A stretch of 64,000 nucleotides of DNA from Notamacropus eugenii. Its lineage: Eukaryota > Chordata > Mammalia > Diprotodontia > Macropodidae. Below, one piece after another: positions 32,905 to 43,694 of this stretch. The stretch lies in assembly GCF_028372415.1 (NCBI RefSeq), contig NC_092872.1, positions 548,140,205 to 548,204,204 on the forward strand, in the 5' to 3' direction. Numbering within the stretch: the stretch's first letter is position 1; each line of letters starts with the position of its first letter. A program made the position numbers and the translations under genes. The notes under the pieces are model-generated. The model saw nothing but the letters and a program-made list of their open reading frames with translations, searched no databases and was not told the origin of the DNA.

Positions 32905-33132
32905 TAGGAAACAGTGTTGAATCTGGTGACAGGAAGATGAGAGTTCAAATCTGGCCTCAGATACTCACTAGCTGTGTGACCCTGGACAAGTGACTTAACT
33001 CTTTCTGCCTCAGTTTCCTTATCCCTAAAGTGATTTGGAGACAGAAATGGCAAACCACTCCAGTGTCTTTGCCAAGAAAACCCCAAATGGGGTCATGAAG
33101 ATTCAGACACGACTGAAACAAATGAACAACCA
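32905..33132 (+). mobile_element. Marsupial SINE (Mar1-like, BovB-type tail)
   Basis: Head truncated. B-box 'gagttcaaatctgg', CORE 'gtgtgaccctggacaagtgac', and a well-kept tail 'aaatggcaaaccactccagtgtctttgccaagaaaaccccaaatgggg...gacacgactgaaac'. Confidence 0.9.
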
Positions 33133-33139
33133 AGGGGCC

Positions 33140-33285
33140 TTGGTAAATAGTAACAGTTCACATTTATTTATCAATTCAAAATTTACACAGCACTTTCCTT
33201 AATGACCACATGAGGCAAATAGTACAAAAATTGCTGTTGTTTAGTCATTTTTAGTCATGTCTGACTCTTTATCTATCCAACTCTA
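33140..33285 (-). repeat. MIR fragment and SINE tail fragment, antisense
   Basis: 33140-33230 is a decayed antisense MIR end. 33232-33285 is the antisense tail of the BovB-tailed SINE ('tgttgtttagtcatttttagtcatgtctgactctt'). Confidence 0.6.
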
Positions 33286-34018
33286 TCCCTACACATAAAT
33301 CCAAATTGTACAAAGTAATCTAAGTAGGTAGAGAATACTAATAACTGGAGTTGGTCTAGGTCATCTGTAACATCCTCCATGAAAGTGTGAAACTCTTCTA
33401 TATGACTGTCCTTCATATACTGGAAGAAAGCAGAAACATCTGCCATAAGTCTTTCTCCTTCAAGTTGTTCATTTTCCTATGTTCAGTCCTTTTATTAGTG
33501 GATGAAAACATGGCCTCAGAAAGTTGTTTCATGGACAAGAGTCTAGGAAGTGAGGTAACATTCTTTCTAGACCTCTGATTTATCAGTTGTTCAATTAACA
33601 TAGAATCAAATATTAATTCCCCCCAGCTTCCAATGGTATCCAGGCTATCAGAAAACTACAAAATTATCTCACTTTCCCAGGTGCACAAAAACAGGACGTA
33701 CTTACCTTGGGTTTATATTAGCAGCTGCACCAGACCAAGGACAGGAGTCACTGAACTCACATTAGAAATGCAAGAGCTGACTATCAAATACTCCATGGTT
33801 AGAATTCTTTCAGGCACTGAATTCTGCAATGACCTGTTCTTAGAATGTCCACCCACAGCTGAAAGCCTTTCATAATGCTCAACATATTGAAGGTGGGCTG
33901 ACAGAGATAACTAGCAGTGGATGATATCCTATGCAGAATCTTATTGCCAGGATAGGATGAATGTCCAGCCTCCAAAGCTCAGTAGTCACAGCTGTGTGGA
34001 AAAGGTAGCTAATGTACC
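33286..34018. other. No gene or recognisable repeat
   Basis: About 730 bp without an assigned repeat. It includes a consensus 5' splice-site match on the minus strand (CCAAG|GTAAGT at about 33705), without other support for an exon. Confidence 0.4.
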
Positions 34019-34385
34019 TGTCACTGAATCACAGTAACTCAAGAGTTAGAAAAGATTTCAGAGGTCACCTCGTTCAACCCACACCTGAGGAGGAATCCTC
34101 ACTGAATGTTCCCCTCTGGATAAAATAATCCATCATTGACAAATGACCAATCAGCATGCGCTTAAAGAGCTCTAGTAAGGAAAAACCTATCACCTCTGGA
34201 GGCAGCACATTACTCTTTTATATAGCTTTAATTGATAGGAAATATGTCCTTATATAAAACTGAAACCCATCTCTCTGCAATTTCCATACATTGCCCTTTA
34301 TTTTGCCCTCTTGGGTTAAGCAGAAATCATTGAATTCCTCTTCCTCATGACAACTCTTGAGATATTTGAAGACAATTATCATGCC

Positions 34386-34642
34386 CCTGAGGGCAGTGAG
34401 GTGGCACAATGGATAGAGTGCTGGGCCTGTAGTCAGGGAGACACAGCTTCATAAGTTCAAATCTGGCCTCAGACACTTACTAGCTGTGGGAGCTTGGGCA
34501 AGTCACTTCATCCTGTTTGCCTTAGTTTCCTCATCTGTAAAATGAGAAGGAAATAACCAACTACTCCAATATTTTTGTCAAGAAAACCCTAAGTGGGATC
34601 ATGGAGTAGGACATTATTGTGACAACTGAATAAAACAATCAT
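34386..34642 (+). mobile_element. Marsupial SINE (Mar1-like) inside CR1/L3
   Basis: Full SINE with a decayed tail: 'gggcagtgaggtggcacaatgg', 'agttcaaatctggcctcagac', 'gggcaagtcacttc', and 'tactccaatatttttgtcaag'. Similar ATCATGCCCCTGA-like and ATCATGTGCCCGA sequences flank it, a likely target duplication. Confidence 0.88.
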
Positions 34643-34811
34643 GTGCCCGATAGGCTTTTCTTCTTCAAGCTAAATATACTCGAGTCCTTCAAATAATCCT
34701 CTTATAACATGGTGTCCAATACTCTTATTACCCTGCTTGTCCTACAATAGCTGTTTCACTTTGTCAACATCCTTGCTAAAACATGGCACCCAAATCTGAA
34801 CATAAGACTCC

Positions 34812-35175
34812 TGCTGTGATATTGTGTGAAGATCAACCATGATAGACTTAGCTCTTCTCAGCAATACAATGATCCAAGACAATTCTAAAAGACTCATGAT
34901 GGAATATGCTATTCACATCCAGAAAAAGAACTAAGGAGTCTGAATATAGAATGAAGCATATTGTTTTCACTCTGTTTTTGTTTTCATGGTTTTCCCCTTT
35001 TGGTCTGTTTTTTTCCTTTCACAACATGACTATACACGTATAACCTATATCATATTGCTTGCCACCTTAGGTAGGGAGAAAAATTTGGAACTCAAAAATC
35101 TCATAAAAAATGAATGTTGAAAACTATCTTTACATGTAATTGGAAGAAATAAAGAACTGTTTATTTTTTAAAAAA
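34812..35175 (+). mobile_element. L1 3' end inserted in CR1/L3
   Basis: Same L1 3' terminus as at 19.7-20.2 kb ('gatattgtgtgaagatcaacc...cttctcagcaatac...tgctattcacatcc...gaatgttgaaaactatctttacatgtaattgg') with an A-rich end. AAGACTCCTGC and AAGACTCTTGC flank it, a target-site duplication. Confidence 0.88.
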
Positions 35176-36419
35176 GACTCTTGCGTGGGTCTGACTAGGG
35201 ATGGCTGGAGAGCAAAGCAGCATTCATTCTAGGTCACTGATCTATTATATTTATCTAATATAGAATCAAGTCCTGATTTCCTCTGGAATACAGCAAAATT
35301 TTCAGCTTAATTGTGGGCACTGTCTCTCAATGCAACCCAGGAAAAAATTATCTTTTTTGGCCTTGTAACACTCTTGATTCAGTTTTTCAATTTTAATAGT
35401 CCATTAAAATTGTAGATTTTTTCACATAAACTGTAATCTAACTACTTGTTTCCTATTAATAGTATATCATTATATTATATTAATATTATAATATGTACAA
35501 TGTATTACATATTATGAAATTGAATATATGAACTCAAGTATAAAACTTTACATTTATCCCTGTTAAATTTAATCTTACTATATTCTGACTGTCATTCTTG
35601 CCTTTTGACTTCTGACCCTATTTTCTAATATGCTCATTATCCCTTCCAACTCTGTTAAATCTGTAAATTTGACAAGTCCAAGCCATCATACAAGTCATTG
35701 AAAAAAATTAACACAGTGGACTCCACTGGAGACCTCTTCTCTAAAGCAATACCAACCCATTAATTTCTATTGTTTGGTTCCAAATCAACTTGACTGTACT
35801 ATCATTTAGTTCACATCTTGTCCGCAAGGATAACATAAAAAAATATCTATAGTAGTCTCTCATCTACCAGCCTAGCTGACCCATTGAAAAAGGAAGTGAG
35901 GTTATTATTGTATTATATGTTCTTGATGAAGTCATACTTGCTCTCAGGGATCACTGCATTCTTTCTAACTTCTTACAAACCATCTCTTTAATAATCAGCT
36001 ACATAATTTTGCCAGGAATAAAAGTCAGCCTATATTTTGCAATTTCATTCTCTTCCTTGTGTTAAAACTTAGTACAACACTTGTCCTTATACAACACTGC
36101 AATACTTTTCCTACTATCAACTGTCTCAAAAATTACACAATATCTCAGTAAACATATTTACCTGTTCTTTTCATAATCTAGGATGTAGATTATTTGTGGC
36201 AGTGCCTTAAACTTATTGAAGGAGGTTGGTGTTCCCTTACAATCTCCTTAGTTATTTTGAATTTCAATCCTGTTAGCCACTTTTTTTTTTTATTATTCAC
36301 AATCAAGAGAGAAGTAAAACAAAAGTTGTTATTCTTTCAAAGCCTGACTTCATTCTATTCAGCACCATGGTCAGCAACACAAAGCAACCAGAGCCTCTGC
36401 CATTCCTCCTTCTATTCAA

Positions 36420-36545
36420 ATTCAATAAAGGTTTTTATTATACTCCTGCAGAAAACTGTACTCAGTGCTGGATGGAAAAAAACATTTGGATAAGACAAAG
36501 TCCATTAAGATTACAATCTAATAGAATGTGAGGAAAACTCAGATA
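36420..36545 (-). repeat. L2 3' end, antisense
   Basis: 'ggtttttattatactcctgcagaaaactgtactcagtgctgg...attacaatctaatagaatg', the antisense L2 terminal block. Internal L2-like sequence may continue to about 36770. Confidence 0.55.
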
Positions 36546-36799
36546 ACAATATTACATGATAAGTATAATACACAGGTCCAAAGCAAAGTTCTATGCAAGG
36601 TTAGCAGGAAGCCGTAGTAGGAAATGGAGGTGGGAAGGATCAACAGAGGCTTTATGATATGAGATAGCTTTGGGATAGGATTTCAAAAGGGGATAGAAAA
36701 CTTTCAAGCTTGGCAGGGCCTGTCAGGGTTTGCATTTCACTGGCATAGCCTTCAAGAATACAAAATTACCTCTACACTATGATGAGGTATCAGAGAAAT

Positions 36800-37245
36800 A
36801 ATTTTGGAGCCAGGACTAGTGTTTAAATCCCAACTCTGCTGCTTTTTATTTTTGATCTAGGCAATCTATTTAGCTTCTCTAGGTCTCAGTTTCCTTGTCT
36901 GTAAAATAAGGGAGTTGTACTAAAATGACTTCAGTGTGATACAGGGGAAAGAACATTGCTTCTGGTGTAAGAGGACTTAGATTAAAATCTCACTTCCGAT
37001 ATGTTATCTGTGTGACCTTGGGCAAGGTCCTTCCCTCTAGTCTCAGTTTTCTCGTCTGCAAAATGAGGAGATTGGACTAGATGGCCTCTGAGGTCCATTC
37101 CAGTTCTAGAGCTATTATCATCTATACTATATTATCTATACTATATTATCATCATACTATCAATAGCTATTCATATATATATAATATATATATATATGAA
37201 CCCTTGAGGCCCCTTCTACCTCTAAATCGATGATTCTATATTTAT
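36800..37245 (+). repeat. THER/MIR-like SINE split by another SINE
   Basis: The first part is 36800-36925 ('tctgtaaaataagggagttgtacta'). The missing end reappears at about 37198-37240 ('gaggccccttctacctctaaatcgatgattcta'). Confidence 0.7.
36932..37130 (+). repeat. THER/MIR-like SINE nested in a SINE
   Basis: Nearly full length: head 'gtgatacaggggaaagaacattgc', CORE 'tgtgtgaccttgggcaaggtcc', end 'gatggcctctgaggtccattccagttctagagc'. An AT-rich tract (37130-37195) follows. Confidence 0.8.
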
Positions 37246-37324
37246 CAAGTGGTCATTTAGTTTTTGCTCAGAAAACATCCACCTTCCAAGCTTCCTCATT
37301 GATAAAGTAGAGATACAATTATTC

Positions 37325-37470
37325 TACAAATTGAATGAATGAATGAATGAGTGAAGCACTTATTTATTAAACACTTGCAATATGTAAAACACCATGCTAA
37401 GCATTATAGATAAAAACAGATAGTCCCTACTCTCAAGGAGTTCATATCCTAATGGAAGAGACACCTGTGG
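37325..37470 (-). repeat. L2 3' end, antisense
   Basis: (TGAA)n end at 37328-37350, then 'gcacttatttattaaacacttgcaatatgtaaaacaccatgctaagc...ctactctcaaggagttcatatcctaatgg'. Confidence 0.85.
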
Positions 37471-37800
37471 AAGCTTTCAGTGGCAAATCAGATCGGTAGG
37501 TTCCATTGTCCTTAAGGTTCAATGGTAAAGCAGATGGCAATGCTTCTTTACTATTATTTCCACTGATAAAATGATATCAGTTTCTGAGGTTGAATCATTT
37601 GACAATGTCAAAGGACTTTGGTGACAAGAACTTCCTTTCTTGCTCTTCTTTAGCTTGTGGCTGTAGCACCAGCTGGAGCAGTTAACAACTGCTCTATCTC
37701 TTCTGGGGTCATTTTCCAAAATTCTGGCTACAGACACTGGAGTAGAAGCATTGCTATTCCCAAGGCTCTTAGGTGCAGGGTTCTAAGCTGTCTTCATCTG
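37471..37800. other. No gene or recognisable repeat
   Basis: About 330 bp with nothing assigned. Confidence 0.4.
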
Positions 37801-37859
37801 GAACTGAATATTATAGTAAGTATAATGTGAAATAATGTAGTAAATTGTAGTACTTACAA

Positions 37860-38080
37860 TTATATAACACGCTCTAAAGCACTTTTATATACACAATTTT
37901 CATAGAGTATAATTTACTTTTTTTTTTTAAAAAGCACTTTCAGCTTTGCAAAGTACTTTCCCTCCAATAATTCTACAAGGGAAGTAGCACAAGTGTCATT
38001 ATGTTATTTTGCCTATTTTACAGGTGAACAAACCCAGTATCCAAGAGATTCAAGTCACAGAGCTAGTGTCCTGATTCCAA
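37860..38080 (-). repeat. MIR fragments, antisense
   Basis: 'gcactttcagctttgcaaagtactttccctcc...cctattttacaggtgaacaaacccag...caagtcacagagctagtgtcctg', an antisense MIR CORE and end, duplicated in part. Confidence 0.55.
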
Positions 38081-38521
38081 ATTGTGTCTTTGTTCTTCTT
38101 CACCTAGCTCCTGCCCCTTTTCCATATATCCAAATTACATCTTTAGACCTCCAAAATGACTGTGTGTATTTACTATCTTCAATCTTTTCCTTCCAAGCCT
38201 GTCTTCCAACAAATCTTTTTTCTGATGTGTTCCTAATATCCTTGGAATTGGATGCCAGGGAAAACACTCTCAATCAAGAGGTCTTGAATCATTTGTAAGA
38301 AAAGAAAGGAGAGAACATGGTTCTGGGGACATGGTCATAGGGAGAGGAGAAAGGAAAGGTCAACATGCAGGCTACTATGTAGTGGGGCAGTCTCAAGTGG
38401 GCAGAGGGTGCAAGAAGGCAATGGTCACTTGGGAAGAAAACACATCAAAAAGGAAAAGTTGAAGAGCACCAAACTATATTGATCACAATATTTATTTAAT
38501 AAGTGCCTACTGTGAGCCAAT

Positions 38522-38690
38522 GTAGCTGAAAGAATACTGTACTTGGAGTCAGGTGATGGTGAATCAGAATCCTAGCTCAGCTACTTTCTACTTGTGTTAT
38601 CTTGGGCATCCCACCTTACCTCCTTTGGCCTCAGGGCGTAAATTTCTAAAATGGGACTAATACAAAAAATCACTACTAAACCTGGCGATG
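38522..38690 (+). repeat. THER/MIR-like SINE
   Basis: 'gctgaaagaatactgtacttggagtcagg...cttgtgttatcttgggcatcc...ctcagggcgtaaatttctaaaatggg'. It follows a short antisense L2 end (38480-38520). Confidence 0.7.
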
Positions 38691-38694
38691 CTGG

Positions 38695-39170
38695 GGTGCT
38701 CACCTTCTGCTTCCAAAGGGGTCCCTAACCATGGGCTCACTATCAAATATCAAGCCATATTTAGTGAGGGTACCTGAAGAGTGATGTCTCTTTTTCTCAA
38801 ACTCAATAGCTCTTTAGACCACCACTGTAGAGCCCCAAAGTGGGGGTGGAGGAGAGGAGAATACTCAAAATTTAGGTTTTGCTCCTGTCTAAGGACACCA
38901 CAAAAGGGAAGTACAAAAATACTCAGTGTACAATGTAGATTAGTTATAAGATAGCTATTTTATTTCCTTGACACAAAGAATTGCTTAAAAGACTTACCAT
39001 AGTGCATTGATAAAAGCATATAAAAAGCAGTAACTCATATCATGCTTTCCAGGAGGCTGATGTTTAAAACATCAAATCATGAGACAGTATATGAGACTGT
39101 TGAATTGATGTTTCATCTTCACCTCAGCTCCATCAAGGTTTCCAACAAGCCAGGCAAAAGATAGGAATCC
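38695..39170. other. No gene or recognisable repeat
   Basis: About 475 bp with nothing assigned. Confidence 0.4.
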
Positions 39171-39199
39171 TCCTCTTGGCAGGGGAATTCTTCAAGAAA

Positions 39200-39395
39200 C
39201 ACTTTAGTAGGGAGAGGAATGAGAGTAGGGGGAGTGATAGAAGGGAGGACAGATTGGGGGAAGGGGTGGAGGGGGCGTACATTGTCCTGGGGTGGGAGTG
39301 GGGAGAGATGGGGAGAAAATTTGGAATTCAAAATCTTGTGAAAGTGAATGTTGTAAACTGAAAATAAATAAATTATTTGAAAAAATAGAAAAAAA
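39200..39395 (+). mobile_element. HAL1-type 3' end, 5'-truncated
   Basis: The reverse complement of 25930-26070 in the inner HAL1 matches closely ('gtgatagaagggagga', 'agattgggggaagggg', 'gagatggggagaaaatttgg', 'caaaatcttgtg'). It ends in an A-rich tail (39362-39400). The proline/serine-rich minus-strand ORFs here are artefacts. Confidence 0.75.
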
Positions 39396-39399
39396 TATT

Positions 39400-39870
39400 T
39401 TAGTAGTTGGAGGAGATACCTCCCTACCATAGTATAACTGGGCACCAACTGTGGGACCCAAGAACTTGGTAGCCACTCACCAAAATTCCATCTCTTAGGA
39501 TCATTGTTCAGGCATGTATGCACAGAGAAAGAAATATTAAACAGGAGAGCAGACAAAAGTCTGAGATCTTAACTCAGAGTCTCTTGGATGAACCCCTGTT
39601 CTAGCAGCCACATATCCCTCCTCTACCCCAATGGGAAGTCTCTAAGAGAATTTTACATGTCACATGATCTTGAAAGGAAGAAACAGAGAGCACTATAAGT
39701 CAGGGTCACTCTTTTTAAGATCTACTGAGCAGGTAGTCTTTCTTGGCTCATGTCCGATTCTGGTTGCTGCTGTTATAGTCAAGGGATTTCTGCATTATCC
39801 CAAAGCTCCATTGGACACATACTAGGCCAAATGTAGCACTAAAAGGGACCCAGCTCCTAGCATGCTTCAC
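39400..39870. other. No gene or recognisable repeat
   Basis: About 470 bp with nothing assigned. Confidence 0.4.
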
Positions 39871-39879
39871 AGCTAGAGT

Positions 39880-40465
39880 CAATGGTGGGGGAAGGCATCC
39901 CCTGATGATACCCATTATACCTATACTACCTACCTTACAGGTTGCTCTGAGCAAGTACTTTTTAAACCTTGAAGAGCTCTGAGAGTATCAGTGTAGCAGT
40001 TAGGGGGATAGCCTTGAAGTAACGTTTAAGTCCTGTCTCTGACATATCACTTTCCACATATTTTGCATTTATGGTTTGCATGTTGTTTCTCCCAAAAAAA
40101 ATGTGAGTTTCTTGAGGTCAGGGACTATTTTTTTTTACTTTTTTAACTCAGTTACTGGCTCGTTGTTCACTCATTTCAGTACAGCTCTTTGAGACCCCAT
40201 TTGGTTGTTTGTTTGTTTTTTTTTGCTAAGATACTGGAGTGGTTTGCCACTTGCTTCTCCAGGTCATTTTACAGATGAGGATTTGAGGCAAACAGGGTGA
40301 AGTACCTTGTTCAGTTGTCACACAGCTAGTAAGCATGTGAGGCTGGATTTGAACTCAGGTCTTGCTGACTCTAGGCCAGGTGCACTATCCACTGCACCAC
40401 CCTTACTGGGTATGTGACCTTGGTAAATTAACTTCCTAGTGCTTCCAACAAGTCTCTAAGATAAG
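39880..40465 (+). repeat. SINE pieces around an L2 fragment and a Mar1-like SINE
   Basis: A MIR/THER tail lies at 39880-39990. A SINE head at 39990-40055 has its CORE at 40408-40455 ('gggtatgtgaccttggtaaattaac'). Between them are an L2 fragment (40085-40140, 'tgtgagtttcttgaggtcagggac') and an inverted Mar1-like SINE. Confidence 0.5.
40160..40407 (-). mobile_element. Marsupial SINE (Mar1-like, BovB-type tail)
   Basis: Antisense: tail 'gttcactcatttcagtacagctctttgagacccc', then 'agatactggagtggtttgccac', CORE 'cagttgtcacacagctagtaag', head 'ctatccactgcaccaccc'. A (GTTT)n run has grown in the tail (40203-40222). Confidence 0.88.
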
Positions 40466-40784
40466 AATTTGAAGAGAAAGTTCCAATATGCATTAGTAGA
40501 GGCTTGTTTTATCACTCGGAATGCTCTATGTAAAGAAAGTCAGATAAATGATACACATACAACAAAGCTTAATATTAAAAATGAAAATTGTTATTACTGG
40601 AAGCAGGCCACCATGCTAGGAGGCCCTGCAAAGGAGTGCAAAGTGCAAAGGAGGCCTCTGCAAAGTCCAAATTAAATAGGATCAATTAGACAAGGGATGG
40701 AGTCACAGAAGACCAACATGTGGGCCTTTAGAAAATTGTGAGGTTAAGATCTATAAGAGACTTTAGAGATGATTTAGTACAGTC
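40466..40784. other. No gene or recognisable repeat
   Basis: About 320 bp with nothing assigned. A short internal repeat 'tgcaaag' occurs near 40627-40668. Confidence 0.4.
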
Positions 40785-40990
40785 AGTGTTATTAAGCCCC
40801 TACTTTGTGCCAGGCTCTGTGTTAAATGCTGGGGATACAAAGAAAGGTAAAAGATGCTCTCAAGGAGCTCACCATCTAATGGTATCATCTAGTGAAATGA
40901 AAGCCATTTTACAAAGACACTGAGGTCCAGAGAGACAAAGTGACCAAATGAGATTAGAACTTGGACCCTTTCGTTTCAAATCCATTATTT
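40785..40990 (-). repeat. L2 3' end and MIR fragment, antisense
   Basis: 40785-40895 is L2 ('aagcccctactttgtgccaggctctgtg...ctctcaaggagctcaccatctaatgg'). 40900-40985 is MIR ('cattttacaaagacactgaggtcc'). Confidence 0.75.
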
Positions 40991-40994
40991 ACAA

Positions 40995-41425
40995 GAACCT
41001 CATTAGCCCTATCCAGTCCAACCTCAACTCAAATAAAAAATGAGGACTACAGTATAATGAAGCCCAGACTGGTTACCCAACCCTTGCTTAAAATCCCCTC
41101 TGCTGAAGTAGCCCATTCCATTTAGATGATTCTCATTATTGCAAGGTGTTTCCTTCCATCAACTTAAATTTGCCTCTTTGTATCTTGCACTAATATTGCT
41201 CTTAATATTTAAGGGAGTGAGGGACATGTGGGAGAGGGGAAGCAGACCAAGTCTCATCTCTTTTCTGTATAACTTCTTAAGCTCTTGAACACGACTGTCA
41301 TATCTCCCTCATCCTGATTATATCTTAGCTTATTGTTAGATATCCTCAGTTTTTTCAACAGATTCTCATTTGTCCTCTAGAAGTGTAGCCTTCCTGCTGC
41401 TCTCCTATGACTGCTCTCCAGCTGC
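40995..41425 (-). mobile_element. CR1/L3 3' part, antisense
   Basis: Same family as 34.0-36.3 kb: 'ccaacctcaactc...gtagcccattccatttagatgattctcattattgcaaggtgtttccttcc...tttgcctctttgtatcttgcac', then 'cgactgtcatatctccc...cctcagttttttcaacagattctcatttg...gctctcctatgactgctctccagct'. Confidence 0.7.
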
Positions 41426-41429
41426 CATT

Positions 41430-41940
41430 ACACCACCCTGCCCTCATCTAGGGTAAAGGTTTCCAAGAGAAACCCCAGGGTTTATCAACAGAAAACATTC
41501 TGGGCAACTTCACCCCCTCCCCAGAGCAGGGAAGGAACTAATAATGAGTCTAGCTGCCTTCCTGCCCTGAAGCTTTACTGCCTTCAATTACAGGGAGAGA
41601 GAACAACTGGGAGCCTGGACCTCTTGGTTAAATTTGTTTCTCTGGCCATAAAAAGGTGCCGGGCAAACACTAAGAACCAGAGTTAGGAAAGTTCAAATTT
41701 ACAGGCTCTGGATCAAGAATTTCTCCTGGGAAGGGTTGGGCTGATAAATAGAGCCCTGGATATCCAGCCAGATTGAGTGCATAAACACTGAATCAGAGAC
41801 AGGTGGAAAGGAGGAGAGGAGGGAGGGAAGGAGGGAAGGGGCAGCAGGCAGCAGCTGACATGTCAGCATCTGTGTTTCAAAAGTCTTGCTCCTAGTACCC
41901 TGAAAATCATTGTCAATACCTCTACCTTGTCTGTGCCCCT
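41430..41940. other. Non-repetitive stretch, candidate regulatory element
   Basis: About 510 bp with no recognised repeat, unusual for this window. It holds a perfect 14-bp palindrome GCTGACATGTCAGC (41854-41867), E-box CAGCTG sites (41399-41404 just upstream, 41852-41857), a CArG-like CCATAAAAAGG (41646-41656) and a purine-only run (about 41808-41840). No coding frame is supported. Confidence 0.35.
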
Positions 41941-42049
41941 GTGGTCTCCAAATTCTTTGATACTAGGACAGACTCAGTCAGAGATGAATTAAAGGGATTA
42001 TATTATTTTAGCTATAGTATGTCAGAGCTGGAAAAGGTCGGCAGTAAGA

Positions 42050-42211
42050 ACCTCTGTGGACAGAATGCTTGCTAGATCTGGAGTAATGAAGGAGTTCATA
42101 TCCCACTTCAATCACTTATTAGTTATGTGACTGTGGGTAAGTCACTATCCCTCCTCTAGCTTCAGTTTCCTCAGCTGCTAAATGGGGATAAAGATAGCAC
42201 CTATCTTGTAG
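42050..42211 (+). repeat. MIR-like SINE
   Basis: 'agttatgtgactgtgggtaagtcactatccc...gtttcctcagctgctaaatggggataaagatagcacctatcttgtagg', the CORE and 3' part. Confidence 0.75.
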
Positions 42212-42420
42212 GATGGGGCAGCTACGTGGTATAGTGGATAGTGTGTCTGCTTTGGAGTCAGGAAGACCCGAGTTCAAATCTGACTAGAGATACTTGCAAG
42301 TTGTGTGACCCTGGGCAAGTCACTTAACTATGTTTGCCCCAGTTTCCTCATCTGTAAAACGAGCTGGATACCATTCCAGTATCCTTGCTAAAAAAACACC
42401 AAAAAAACACATGAAGTCAC
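42212..42420 (+). mobile_element. Marsupial SINE (Mar1-like), tail decayed
   Basis: 'ggggcagctacgtggtatagtgg', B-box 'gagttcaaatctg', CORE 'tgtgtgaccctgggcaagtcac', tail 'accattccagtatccttgctaaaaaaac'. Confidence 0.88.
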
Positions 42421-42471
42421 AAGAAAGAGCCAGGGTTCATTTCCAGGTCTCACACATCGTAACACCTCAAC

Positions 42472-42548
42472 AGGGATGGACACTTGAGGACCTAGAAGAG
42501 ACACATGTGGCCTTGAGACTGCAGGTTCCCCTCCCCTGCCCTAGTGTA
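42472..42548. mobile_element. hAT DNA-transposon end
   Basis: 'acttgaggacctagaagagacacatgtggcc...gactgcaggttcccctcccctg' matches the right end of a mammalian/marsupial Charlie-like hAT repeat, whose termini have the CAGGGGTGGGGAACCTG type. A related left end lies at 46745. Confidence 0.6.
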
Positions 42549-42589
42549 TGTTTCTTGAGCTGGATGACCAAAAGAGCTATTTATGTTTG

Positions 42590-42710
42590 AGTCAGTTTCA
42601 TAGTTTATATTCCTATAGAACTTTAAGGTTTAGAAGTTGCTTCCTCACAATAACACTGTGAAATAAGGCATACAAGTATTATTGTTATCCCTTTTTTGAG
42701 GAAGCAGGTT
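42590..42710 (-). repeat. MIR fragment, antisense
   Basis: 'atagaactttaaggtttagaagttgcttcctcacaataacactgtgaaataaggca', an antisense MIR 3' part. Confidence 0.55.
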
Positions 42711-42714
42711 CTTT

Positions 42715-42975
42715 GTATCTCTCCTTCCCTGAACTCCTCCAGTTATTTACTGAATTTACCATGCACTCAGTGGTCAGCCTTCCATCTTTCGTGATCTGTT
42801 TTACACATTTCTTTGTGCCCTCATCTAAGCAGGAAGTACTTTCCCCCCTGGAGATCAGTTTCCTCCTACTTTGTATATTTCTTGTTTGAACCTATTTATT
42901 TACCTATTATTTCCCCCATTAGAACATAAGCTCCTTGAAGGTAGGAATTATTTTTGCCTTTCTTTGCATCCCCCA
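42715..42975 (+). repeat. L2 LINE 3' end
   Basis: 'ctttgtgccctcatctaagcagg...cttgtttgaacctatttatttacc...cccattagaacataagctccttgaaggtaggaattatttttgcctttctttgcatcccc'. Confidence 0.8.
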
Positions 42976-42984
42976 TAGTCATAA

Positions 42985-43135
42985 GATATATCCAAGCTCC
43001 GTGAGTCACCAGCTATGTGAATGAGGGCAAATTACATAATGACTTTAATCCTCAGTTTCTTTCATTATAAAATGGGGCTTAAGAATCTCTCCCTTGTCTC
43101 CTTCACAAAACTTTTGTGCTGATCAAATAATTACA
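42985..43135 (+). repeat. MIR
   Basis: 'caccagctatgtgaatgagggcaaattacataatgactttaatcctcagtttctttcattataaaatgggg' is the MIR CORE, decayed. Confidence 0.65.
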
Positions 43136-43309
43136 TTTGTATGGAGTTTTATGACAGAAAGCCTGGTCATCCCATAATGTTGATGATAAAAAAGGATAGG
43201 AGCACTTTATTTCCCCTGTATTTGTATGTGTCTTGTAATTATTTCCAGAACCCCTTAATACCAAATTTCTTCTTATGGCCCTTAGCAGAATCAACTAGAT
43301 GACTTCCTG

Positions 43310-43405
43310 TTTTCATACGTTCATTTTACAGCTGAAGAAATTAAGAAACAGACTGGGTAAGTGGTTTCCTTAAGGTCACACAACCAGTAAGTTCCTGTGG
43401 GGTCC
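43310..43405 (-). repeat. MIR fragment, antisense
   Basis: 'cattttacagctgaagaaattaagaaacagactgggtaagtggtttccttaaggtcacacaaccag'. Confidence 0.7.
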
Positions 43406-43694
43406 TAAGATTTTGAGAATTGAGCTTTGATGCTGAGAATTTTTGGAGTGTTGTGGACACTATCTGTCATGTCTTCCTTACAAAAGTCCTTGCAGAATCA
43501 GAAAGGCTCCTGACTCCTAGTGTAGTTTGGAGTCCATTTTCACCAGGTTGTCCTTGGAAGCCTTAACAATTATTAAGGCTTCATTCCTTTTTCCATCCGC
43601 TAAAGCCGTGTCAAGGACTTAGTGGCTGCTTAGTAACTTGCCTGTGTCATTTTTGTCCCTTCTGGTAGAGTGTAAGTTGAGGTTAGCATGGTAC

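Larger units (their letters stand above)
34020..36290 (-). mobile_element. CR1/L3 LINE, antisense, split by a SINE and an L1 end
   Basis: Antisense CR1-clade element. The 3' end starts with 'gaatcacagtaactcaagagttag...gaggtcacctcgttcaaccc', then the '...ctctctgcaatttccatacattgcccttta...' block. It continues after a SINE (34386-34640) and an L1 end (34812-35175) into reverse-transcriptase sequence. On the minus strand near 35640-35710 the FINDLDEG...KFADDTK region of CR1/L3 is recognisable but frame-broken. It ends near 36290. A very old, inactive copy. Confidence 0.75.

Noticed and set aside
39119..39556. 145-codon minus-strand ORF rich in proline and serine
   Set aside because: It crosses a 5'-truncated HAL1-type 3' end. 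The composition comes from the purine-rich 3' UTR read in antisense.
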